Positions 47,381 through 57,580 of a stretch of 64,000 bases of DNA are shown here, piece after piece. Below the pieces are notes generated by a model. The model did not search any database, was not told the DNA's origin, and saw nothing but the letters and a program-made list of their open reading frames with translations. The DNA is taken from NCBI GenBank assembly GCA_032622095.1, contig CP136061.1, forward strand, positions 216,348,373-216,412,372, read 5' to 3'. The first letter of the stretch is position 1. Each line of letters starts with the position of its first letter. The DNA is from Siphonodentalium dalli. Its lineage: Eukaryota > Mollusca > Scaphopoda > Gadilida > Siphonodentaliidae. Position numbers and translations under genes: made by a program.

Positions 47381-50300
47381 GTTACTTCCAAAAAAGTAAC
47401 TGGATCTTCATTCATCAACAATCAGTACCACATTGTTACAATTTGTTGTGAGAACTGCAAAGCAGGCAGTAGTGTGAGCTAAATCTGTAGGACAAGGCAC
47501 GTCGTTTTCTCCATTTATCTTTAATATTTATCTCACGACTTAAGATAATTGTTGGAAATAATGTTCCCTGTCAGACTTCAATTTTAACATTTTATGGGTC
47601 AATTCCTTCTACCAGTACCAGTGTGTTTCTATCTGGTATTTTTACGATTTTGTATTTGGTTCTTTTGTGAATATATGGTATTCTACACACAAAAAATTTG
47701 AATGAGAATTTTAAATTTCATCGCTATTCTCAGTCTAGGATATATTTGCATTGTTTAGAGTTAATTGAGACGCTTGGGCAACATCTATTTTAAAGCCTGG
47801 TTTACAAATTCATCCTGTAACATCCCCCCCCCCCCCCCCCACATGCTATGGTTTAAAAAAAGATTAAACTTATTATTGATTGGTTTTTGTTAAAGTTCAC
47901 TAATTCATGAAGCATGTTGTGAAGAAAATAGTAGATGGCAAGGTCTTTCCTTTTGTGTTCTCCTTCCCCCTTATTTTGACATTTTTATGTGAAGAAATAC
48001 CTCAGTTTATCTGTATCAAACAATCTTGTGGAAGTCTATACATTTGCTATATTCATCATTGAATTTTTGAAAATAATTTTTCCCCCTTCTGCATTAATTT
48101 TTGTCCAGCCAAATGTTTTTAAACCAGGCTATATTTAAATATTGTTGTGGCTTTAAGGCTGTTGTTGAATTGTGGTTAAAATGTCATATAAAGTAAAAAT
48201 TTGCCTGCTTTGCAGTTCCCGTGGGTTGCACATTTCTCATGTGTAGTTGATTCCCATCTATTTCCGGACCAGGAACATTTTTCATTTGAAACTTTTGTTT
48301 CACATGTATCCATATATTTGTTACTTTTTGTGACATGTTGATCACAGCATTCATCATTGTCAAGTTGTCCGTTGGAGTTTTTTTTGTATTGTTCTGATCA
48401 AAATGTCTCAAAATGTTTGTGCCATTTGTTGATTATTTCATACCTACTGATACTGCCTTAAACATTGCGCTCAGCCTCATACAAGTTCATCCTGACATAT
48501 TTAGAAAAAATTCCGCAGCTGAGATTTTTATGCTAATATTATTTTCCATTTATATCTGTTTTCATTCTTTTTGCTGGTTCAGTTTTCTTATTAATGACAA
48601 TATTTTAAGTTTTCCAGGAATCTCTTACAAATATGCATACTGAATTTAACTTGCTAAAGTTCTACTGTACATCTACCTGTACAGGTATAATACATGAGGA
48701 TTCAAAAATCTGTTGTTTTTTTTTTAAATTTGTTTTCAAAGACGAATTTCATGATCTCAATGATATTTTTTTTAGTCCTTTCTGTGGTCTGTAAACCATA
48801 CTGAAAATATGTGTACATATACAGTACTATTATGTGTGGGTTTAGGTAAAATTTGTGAAAGTTCTCAATTATTTTGTTTAAAAATTCCTTTCTTTTCTTC
48901 CAAATATGAATTTTGAAATTTCAGCTGATTCGTGACAAGGTTCCTCCCATACTGTTGTCATATTATCATATACAGTATTTTGTGCACCGGTCACAAATTT
49001 CAATCATACTATTAATAGGAAAAATCATATTTTGGATGTTGTTCGCCATGAACCAGTAACTTTTAATTATCATACCGGTATAAACACCATACTTAGCCAA
49101 TCTCTGTAAATGGTTTATCCAAAGGTTTGCCCAGTTCTGATTAAAATCAGACTCTCAAACATCTCTGCCTTCCTGAGTCTGAAGAAATTAGTTAATACTT
49201 TTTCCATTAATACCATCAGCAAGCATTATGCCAGTGTCAGCCAATCACAACATCTATTGATAAAGTGTCCAGAATTTACGATTAATGCACAGGAAGGAGA
49301 ATAAAAGTGCGTATTCCAAGAATTTCTACAGTTAACCCCAGTTTCAAGCGGCAAATAACAATGAAGCTGAACGAGATCGTAGAACTATTTGTGCCCTGTG
49401 TCAGTGGTCATACTGCATGAATTGAATGCAGAATTTAGTTAACTTAGTTATAGCTACAGTAATGGAAAACCCGCCTATTACTTCAGACTCAGTAACACAG
49501 CTGTTTGAACTTGATTTTAATCTGAACTGAGGTTTGCCCAGTTAAAAATCTGTGAATTTACTTTTTGAATATATCGGTACTAGTAGGCATCAATTCTTTT
49601 AGGAATTTTTTGGATTCCCTGCTAGCAAGTAATAAAATTACCCATTATTTTGAGTAAGATAATATTCCTCTCAGAAAGTCATTTGGGTTACTTTATTATT
49701 AAAATGGCAGGTAAAATATGACACCAGTACTTGTACGATACACAACAACATGTACACTGGACTGATATGGTTATTACATGTACATGTACTTCCTCAGGTT
49801 GACATGAATATTTTGCAGACATCCACTTTTCTGACAGGTTCTAATCATACCGGTAGAAATTTTCTTTGTGATACATGTGGTATTTTTTCTTCTCAGTTCT
49901 TTTCCTTGTGATTTAATTTCATAAATTTACTCTATTTATTAATATATTTATGAAAGGGACTATTTAATTTCTTACTGCAGTAGACCACTCAGTGCTAATT
50001 GTAAATTTCTTAATTGTTTATTTCTTTTTGGGATTTTAATACCTGGAGAGTGGAACCCAAAGTACGGTACTATTCTCTAGATCCAAATAATATTACAAGA
50101 CCCAAATAGTGCACACTGTACTAGTAATCAGGTATATTATCAAATGTGTTTATCAAAATTAGAATATATAGATGATGAACTTCAAAAAAAAATTCTTTGA
50201 ATTGTCAGAGGACCGGCGAAAAAGAAAGTTTTCTACTCCTACAGTAACAAACTGTAATTAATCAGGGGGTTGTTTGGAACTTTGGATGGATTTACATTGT

Positions 50301-50500
50301 ACAGGTATTTGCTGAGATTGGTTTTTCTACCATTGAAAGAACAACATACTCCTGTATGTTTAATGTTTCACATAGAAAAAAAAACTTTGGAAGAGGTTGA
50401 CATGCAGTGTATTCAAGTTGCATTTTCAAGTTAAATTTATAATGTGCATACCGGTACATGTTTATTTGGATCCTGAGAGTAGAACAACACTTGTGTTTTT
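47381..50500 (+). other. Likely BTG 3' UTR and downstream unique sequence
   Basis: U-rich sequence with none of the window's repeat families, several ATTTA words and a Pumilio-type TGTACATA at 48,812. Candidate poly(A) signals AATAAA lie at 49,300 and 50,856. A C17 run sits at 47,824-47,840. Long, AU-rich 3' UTRs are usual for short-lived BTG mRNAs. The actual cleavage site cannot be fixed from sequence alone. Confidence 0.4.
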
Positions 50501-50538
50501 TGATAACTCCTACTTTTAAAATGAGAAGAACAGAATAT

Positions 50539-50745
50539 ATGCAACAAATGAATGAATTTGAGCCATGGATTGTGGTGCAAAATACACTCACTTTCCCTAT
50601 AAACAATAGAAATAACATAGTAATTATAATGAAAATGAGTAAACTCTTTTTCATTACACATGTAATTACCATGTTTGCATTGTTCGTAGAGCATATGAGT
50701 GTATTTAGCACTAATCCATGGCTCAAATTCATTAATTTGTTGCAT
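50539..50745. repeat. Long hairpin, arms about 95-100 bp
   Basis: Left arm 'gcaacaaatgaatgaatttg' / 'agccatggatt' / 'aatacactca' mirrors right arm 'tgagtgtattt' / 'aatccatggctcaaattcat' / 'taatttgttgc'. The centre is at about 50,640. A one-arm relative is at 10,296-10,420, so this is a dispersed foldback element and not a miRNA gene. The minus-strand 146-codon frame here is a shadow of the hairpin. Confidence 0.7.
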
Positions 50746-50759
50746 TTCGGTCTCCGGTT

Positions 50760-53630
50760 ATTAAATTCTTATGTCCACTATAGATGTAAGTGGGACACAC
50801 ATTAATTTTTAGGCTTAAATCAATTGGTGCATGCATTCCACAGCTGTTTTGTTATAATAAAGTATCAGGTATTATTGGGTTGAACATAACATTTGGTATC
50901 AGATCATATGGACATGCTAGAGACAAAAATCATTGTGAGTTTGTGTAGTGCTAGGTGGTGAGTGTAGTTTTGTGTGTTGCATATTGTAAATCATGTTTCA
51001 ATTCCATGTGATGACGGATGGCCAACATTCCTCCTGAAGCATTGTAATTTTGATCTTATTGGCATGGAAATTGACAATTAATATCTACAACTTCAGCAAG
51101 ACGTTTTCTATAGAAAAAAAAAAAATTATTAAAGAATTTCTAAATTTAATTAGTGTTTGGTACATGGTTTCAGTCTCTCAAATAAACTTACACTACCCAT
51201 TTTGATACAGTGTGACAATTCTGTGTAGTAGCCAAGCTGCCAAGGATAATAATAACAATATTACCTTTCTCAAAATTCTCTTACATGCAGAATGTCAACC
51301 CACGATGTTCTGAACTTCTCATTATATATAAACAAAACTACTACTAGTACATTCGCTGGTACTAACGCTATTGCTGTTTACTGTTATTGTTTTTGTAACA
51401 ATGCTTCATGCTGTTTGGTTGGTCAGGAATCGGGTGTGTTGAAAACATTCATAGTCACATTTTGCTCCAAATGAATATTTGTATTGAAATGTGATTCGCC
51501 CCTTGTGGGTAACACAGGGCATTGTTGTCTTTCAATTTGTTTCTGAGTCCATCCTGAGTTCCAGATCTCCAGCAATCTATGTATATTTTATGGAATATGT
51601 GTATAGACAAAATGTACAGTTGATGATGAATGAACGTATTATTTGCAGATGCAATATTTTTAAAAGAAAAGGTTTTAAAGATGAAATAAAAGTAATTGCA
51701 TTTTACATGTGTCTTCTATTGTGAATTAATTTCTGTTCCATATTAGAGAGGTGAATTCAGCCATGGAAGTTTGTATCAATGACTGGGATGAAAGAGATAA
51801 ACCTTTTGAGACTTGTTTACTTTTAACATGATCACAGCTGTTGTAGCGATCTTTTAATATCCCGTTGATCCAGTAACGTCCCCTCAAGTAAACAAATCTC
51901 AAAAGGTATACAAAAATGTATCTTCTTCATCCCTATCATTCAATTAATTTCTGAGAAAGCTACATGTACCATTCAATGTGATTTGTCCCACAATGGTCCC
52001 TCAATTTGATGTGCCATATGAGCCTGAAATTAGTGGTACATGTACAATGTACATGTACATCCATGGTGCGACTTGTTTCTCTGCGATTTCAATGCAGTCA
52101 AATTACCAATCCAAAACAAATTAACCGTTTTAGTTACAAAATAGACAATACTGCCAGTTGTAATACTAAGTCTAAAAACAAACTGAATTTGATTGTGATT
52201 GCATCATTGCTTTTTTTAGACTTATTTAATACCGGGTACAACAGCCAGTATTGTCTGACCTGTCACTGAAACATTTAATACTACTGGTAGTTTTATCCTT
52301 GCCAATAATTCATATTTCTCCACCTTCTCCCAACAGACTTAACCATCACAAACTAATCATTCCTTGTGACATGGAGATACATTATTGCTCCCTTCTGGAG
52401 AGTACTTTATTCCCATTAACTCATCAGTTGGGATGTCGAGCTACATGTAATAGGTTAAAAAATAATTGCAGTCTGTCAAGGTCATGAGCTACACATGTAC
52501 ATGTAAACATCACATCGCTTTTGAAGTACGGTAACTTTGAATGGTAATTTCAGTGGTACATGTAGCTAATATCAGTATCCAATCTGGTGAATCTCATCAG
52601 TAAAAACAGTAATCGACTGCCTTGTAATTTACAACTGTTCGGGCAATAGGATTAAGTTCTCACTGAATATTAAGTGTTATTAACAATGACACCCCCCCCC
52701 CCCCCCCCACTAATACATGTAGTTGTCAGTTATGTACATGTATGTAGTAGGATGGGAAACAAGGATTCCCAAGTTTATCCAGACAAATACATGTAGGCCA
52801 GTACAGTATGATTGTATCATGTGCATTGGATACTAGATTTGTGGGCTCTTGAGTCTTTTCCCTGAAGAAAATACTGTTTCTTGTTTCTCTTCTCCACGTT
52901 TACAAGTTTGACCTTTGAGCTAAATGTGGCTTGTATGAAAAATATATTGTAAAATGATTTCATTATTTCAAATTATCTGGAATCTCTTGGCGGGCCCCTT
53001 GGACAAGGTTACAGTAAAGCTCTAAATAATGGACTCCTTACTGAGAGCTTTCCGATGAATGGCAACAAGCCATATTTCCGACTAAATCCTGAAAAATTAC
53101 CCATAATTCTGCTGTGGTTAAGGAGTCGATTATTTAGAGTATCACTGGTACATCTGTTAATTTTCTTCCAACAGAAAGATTAGAGTGGGCTCATATTTAG
53201 TGTGGAATTCACTGTTGGTGGTGGTCCATCCGTGACTATCGGTAGTTCCATATGTGTAGAGCCAAGTAACTACCATAAGTCATTGGTGACTGGGATCTAT
53301 CGTAGATTTGATGAATGGGTTAGTTTAGAACTGAATGTACCGTATGTTTGAACATCTCAAGATCATCCAATGAAGTCACTGAATCACATATGACATATCA
53401 GACAGTTTGATTGTGATCATATTTGATGCAGAGGGTCATTTTTCGATTTGGCTTCATTTTTGATGGCTGACAAACAGCCCTTTAAAGATTTTACATTATA
53501 CTTCTCAGACGGGTTCGGATTTGGTCAATTTAATTTTGGTCAGTTTTGCACTGAAAATCTTAACTGGTTATATTTACTGTTGTCATTGTACATTTCAGTT
53601 AGATCCTGCAATGAATCTCTACTCGGGCTA
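50760..53630. other. Gene-free, mostly repeat-poor stretch
   Basis: No recognised gene. It has poly(C)17 at 52,692-52,708 and frequent TGTACATG words at about 52,040-52,800. Confidence 0.4.
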
Positions 53631-54100
53631 CTATATTCCACCAGTTAAAAACCTGGGAACTTTTTGAAGTTCTGATGGGGGAACTTTATAACATTAAACA
53701 AAATAAAGCAAGTAATACATTTCTTATTTAATACAATCATGTTCCTAAAAAATGTACAATGTACCGTAATGCACTGTAGGTGAAGGTCCCAACTCGATAT
53801 TCTTCTGAACCAATTTTGCAATAAACTTGAATTATTTACCCCGGGGATTTTTAGCGATGCAAAGCAAAATCGGCTCCCAAAAGTGCCTAAATCATACAAT
53901 CTCGAGCTGGGGCCTTCACTCACTGTCAAATACATTAGATAGAAACAGGTATTAACTAAGAAATATCTTACACGGGGTAGGAACTGCTCCGCGTGGCGGA
54001 TACATCTTCCGAATTTCCGATCTTCGGTCCAGTTCTTATCCGATCTTGTCAAGGTCACTGGGGATTTTCCCATGGTAGATAACACAAGTTTTACGCAACA
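53630..54100. repeat. Module F copies in opposite orientation
   Basis: 'ccaccagttaaaaacctggg' plus 'aactttttgaagttctga' (53,638-53,676) and, inverted, 'ggggccttcactcactgtca' / 'aacaggtattaactaagaaa' / 'cggggtaggaactgctcc' (53,910-53,990) are parts of the module repeated at 54.5-57.2 kb. The 146-codon minus-strand frame (53,645-54,085) is an accident of this repeat. Confidence 0.55.
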
Positions 54101-54519
54101 GTGATTATGATATGTACATGTATGCAGTTCATTTGTTTTATATAAATTGCCAGCTACCTATTAAGCTATCAAGGTACACCAGTTGGAAATTGTTAAGTGT
54201 GGAATAGTAGAATTTATCCATTTTAAGAAATGTTCCAGTTCACTAGTGATGGGTCCCAGTTCACCATTGATAAGATCCGTTCACTACCCGAACATCTACG
54301 CAACAGATTTGTGCTAAAATAAGTGTGCACATATGTTTGAACTAAAACTTTCGCACTAGACTCACTTTTGATTGAATTTAATCGCTAATGGTTATTGCGA
54401 TACTGTAGTTTGGTACCTTGTACATGGTGTAAAGCACGTCTGTTTTGGACCAAGTACAAAAAAACTAGCAAGTGAACTGGACACGCATCGATAGTGAACT
54501 GGACCGAAAATCAGAAGAG

Positions 54520-54920
54520 GATCTTTTCTCATGGAGCAGTTCCTACCCCGTGTCTTACCTGCGTTATGTTTTCGAGGTTATAAAGTCCCCCCCCCCCCCC
54601 TCTGAACATAAAACAGTTCCCCTGGTTTTGAGCTGCATGGTGGAATATAATTATATGATCTCTACTGGTGTAGCCATGCAGAGTAAAGATTCATGACATG
54701 ATCTAGTACTAGTATCATGTCATGAATGATGAATCTCTACTCCAGCTAATGCCTGTAGAGTTCAATCAGTACAAAACCTGGAAACTTTGTAATGTTCTGA
54801 AGGGGAACGTTTATAACAAACAAGGCATGGAATATTTCTTTGTTAATACTAGTACTTCCTCAATAATCTACTTCACATTAGGGAGTGGTCCCAGCTCGAG
54901 ATTGCATGCTTTTCTGTGAA
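54520..54920. repeat. Module F inverted pair with central palindrome
   Basis: 'agttcctaccccgtgtctta', C14 (54,587-54,600), 'acagttcccctggttttgag' and 'tggtggaatataat' face 'gtacaaaacctggaaacttt' and 'gttctgaaggggaac'. The two sides meet at a palindrome near 54,692-54,727 (CATGACATGATCTAGTACTA and its mirror). Confidence 0.6.
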
Positions 54921-55066
54921 TTTTGTGAGCAAATATCGTAAAAAAGATTTAATTACCAACGATTAATATTCCTTAATTGTATGCGATGCAAAGCAAATTC
55001 GCTCAGTCACTTAAAGGGGTCCTTTAGACTAAATCATTTTATTTTTTGGGGAAGAACAAAAATTGA

Positions 55067-55818
55067 TGGGGAATGAAATGTACATTTTTTAGCTTAAGCA
55101 CAGATATTTGCACTTAGGCACAGGTATTTGCACTTGCACAAATATCTGCACTTACATGTAGGCTCAAATAATTGCACTTGATCTCATATATTTGTGCTTA
55201 AGCAGAAATGTTCATGCTTGTGCAAATAATTGTGCTTAAAGGTACTCAACCCGTAAAGAGGGTCCCCATCTCAACAGATTCCAACAACAACAATCCGATC
55301 AGAGGGTCCTATATTACTATTTCTTTGGCTTTGGGGGTAAAAAATATTTGATTCGAGTCGAGGAACCCATCAAACAAAGCTCAGAGTTATTAGATATTGA
55401 TTTTTGAAAATTCTTATGTTCTCGAGATGAGTACTTATAACTGCCGTCAATTTGGTACATGCTCGAGATTTTACGCCAAAATTCTATTCAAACAGACAAG
55501 GATGGATAACTCTATAATCAAGTGGTAATAATTGACTACGTACTGGGCCAGAAAGAATTCCCGATAATGAAAAATAATAGATTTCTAAAATCGATATCTA
55601 ACAAATCTGAGCTTTGATGGGTGACTTCCTCGACTCGAATCAAATATTTTTGACCCCCGAAGCCATTGAAATAGTAATTGAGAGGAGTTTTATCGGGTTG
55701 AGTACCTTTAAACACAAAAAGAGCAATGCTTTTACGCTTAAGCCTAAATAATTGTGCTTGAGCACAAATAATTGCGATTAAGCACAAATAATTATTAAAA
55801 GTGAACTTTGCCTCCCTC
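55067..55818. mobile_element. Palindromic-word element 4 (TTGTGCTTAAGCACAA words), split by a MITE
   Basis: Variants of AATTATTTGTGCTTAAGCAC and its mirror fill 55,091-55,239 and 55,708-55,797. The right end 'aaaagtgaactttgcctccc' read inversely is GGGAGGCAAAGTTCACTTTT, close to the termini of elements 2 and 3. The left end (about 55,067, 'gatggggaatgaaatgtaca') is more diverged. The element is interrupted at TTAA by a 468-bp MITE. Confidence 0.65.
55240..55707. mobile_element. TTAA-flanked foldback MITE, copy 4 (468 bp), nested
   Basis: Ends AGGTACTCAACCC / GGGTTGAGTACCT; TTAA at 55,236-55,239 and 55,708-55,711. Removing the MITE and one TTAA rejoins 'attgtgcTTAA' to 'acacaaa' and restores the host element's repeat word, which proves the insertion order and the TTAA duplication. 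Confidence 0.9.
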
Positions 55819-55824
55819 TCTTGC

Positions 55825-56034
55825 AATTTCGAGTTGGGACCTTCGCCTACAGTGATATACATTATTAAGGAACAGGTAATAACTAAGAAATACCATGCAT
55901 ACTTCAAAAAGTATAAATAGTTCACAAAAAAGTTCCCAGGTTTTGCACTGGTGGAATATGATCTCTACCTGTGTTAACCAGAGTACAGATTCGCGACATG
56001 ATCCAGATCTAGAATGTACTGGTCGCATACCCCC

Positions 56035-56068
<34 letters not shown>

Positions 56069-57175
56069 CACCCCATGCATTTTTCGCCACCGACTATTGT
56101 GCGTGGACTATACATGCATCATATGATCTCGTATACCAATCTGGATTCGATTCAATGAGAGCGAGAGAGAGTTGTGACAATTTTCGACTTAAAATTTACT
56201 GCATGGTTATTATGGTTCACGGATAAACCAACTTCAGAACTTGTCCGATTGACAGAATTTCTTGTTTCAATAAAGGCAACGCCCAAAAAGAAGCAATCTT
56301 TTTCAGGGAACGTTTGGTCGGTGATTGACGGCGAACTGTTATTTGTTGTAATTTCTGGTAAACAGAAACTGCTTCCTCGGTTTTCTTGTCAGGTTCTCCC
56401 CTGTGCACGGATTTTGTTAAATTGTTTACTAGTTCTTGAATTTATCATTCGTGTGCACGTAGTCTTGTGAACTGTACTTATACTGCATTAGTATACCGTA
56501 CTTTAGCCAAACAGAAAGGATATTTGTGTCCAAATGTCAGAATGACTACTTTGGACTTCGCCCAAAACCAACACCCGCTATTGTGCAATTTGAAATAGCA
56601 CTTTATAAGTTGATTTGACAGAGTCGTGAGGCATGAATTATAGGTTTCTGTGCGTGTTAACCGAGTTGAAATGCGGCCGCATTATGCACAGGTTGTTTAC
56701 GTCAGTGCTGTATATAATTCTCTGTGTAATTTATTCAGTACAAACATATTTGTTTGGAAGTTCGTGTGCCTATCAAGCTAACGCTTTGTCTTTGTCCGTG
56801 CTGTCACTGGCACCCATATCTATCCAGTTTTGTTGGCTCAGTGCAAGCACACGCGATGCATGGTCGGCGAGATTGAAGTCAGTTAACTATATATGTGTAT
56901 TTTATTTGCGTTGCACCATGCATTGAATGCATACACACATGATCCGTATCAGTTCTGGGTAAACCCAACTCGATTTTATGCGACCGCCGACCAGTACATT
57001 CTATATATAGATCTAGATCATGTCGTCAATATGTACTCTGGCTAACGCCCGTGGAGATCATATTCCACCAGTGCAAAACCTGGGAACTTTTTGAAGTATG
57101 GTATTTCTTAGTTATTACATGTTCCTTAATAATGTATATCACTGTATAGGCGAAGTTGGGTTTACCCAGAACTGT
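55825..57175. repeat. Inverted copies of module F around a unique core
   Basis: 55,835-56,025 ('gagttgggaccttcgcctac', 'agtgatatacattattaagg', 'aacaggtaataactaagaaa', 'gttcccaggttttgcactgg', 'tggaatatgatctctacc') is the inverse of 56,985-57,155. Inside lie C31 (56,036-56,066) and the open frames 56,174-56,470 and 56,633-56,926, which I do not recognise. At the right, CAGTTCTGGGTAAACCCAAC (56,949) and its mirror ending at 57,173 bracket the right-hand module as a smaller ~225-bp inverted-repeat element. Confidence 0.65.
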
Positions 57176-57355
57176 TCGAGTACTGGATCCGTTAATTAAT
57201 GATCGTTTATACAGTCATGAACATTTAAACAAATCGATTGAGCCAACTTGTGCATCTGGGACGTCACACATGCACACTATCATATACATATGGGGTTCAC
57301 AAAACGACATGTATAATTAAAGACAGTTTCGTTTATCCCTTTACCCAACAGAAGG

Positions 57356-57580
57356 GCCCTGTGCCAATGCATTCTCTTATATATGCGAGTCGACCATAGG
57401 TCGCCTCGCATATATAAGAGAATGCATTGGCTTAACACATTAAAAATTATAAAATTGTTAAAGAATGTAAGAAAAAATGGTAAAAAGTGTTAAAAAAAGA
57501 TTTTTTTTAGGCCAATGCATTCTCTTATATGGTCGACTATGGTCGACTCGCATATATAAGAGAATGTATTGGCACAGGGC
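57356..57580. mobile_element. Double-hairpin foldback element, 225 bp
   Basis: Outer ends GCCCTGTGCCAATGCATTCT and its mirror with one mismatch. The left hairpin has perfect 27-bp arms (57,363-57,389 and 57,405-57,431; GCCAATGCATTCTC..GCGAG). A second hairpin of the same sequence lies at 57,511-57,573. A ~79-bp AT-rich spacer separates them. No open frame and no obvious target duplication. Confidence 0.75.

Noticed and set aside
50292-50732. 146-codon minus-strand frame
   Set aside because: Overlaps the long hairpin; no recognisable domain and AT-driven composition.
53645-54085. 146-codon minus-strand frame
   Set aside because: Lies across inverted module F copies and has no domain.
56174-56926. 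Two plus-strand frames of 97-98 codons
   Set aside because: No recognised domain or start context; kept only as a note inside the inverted cluster.
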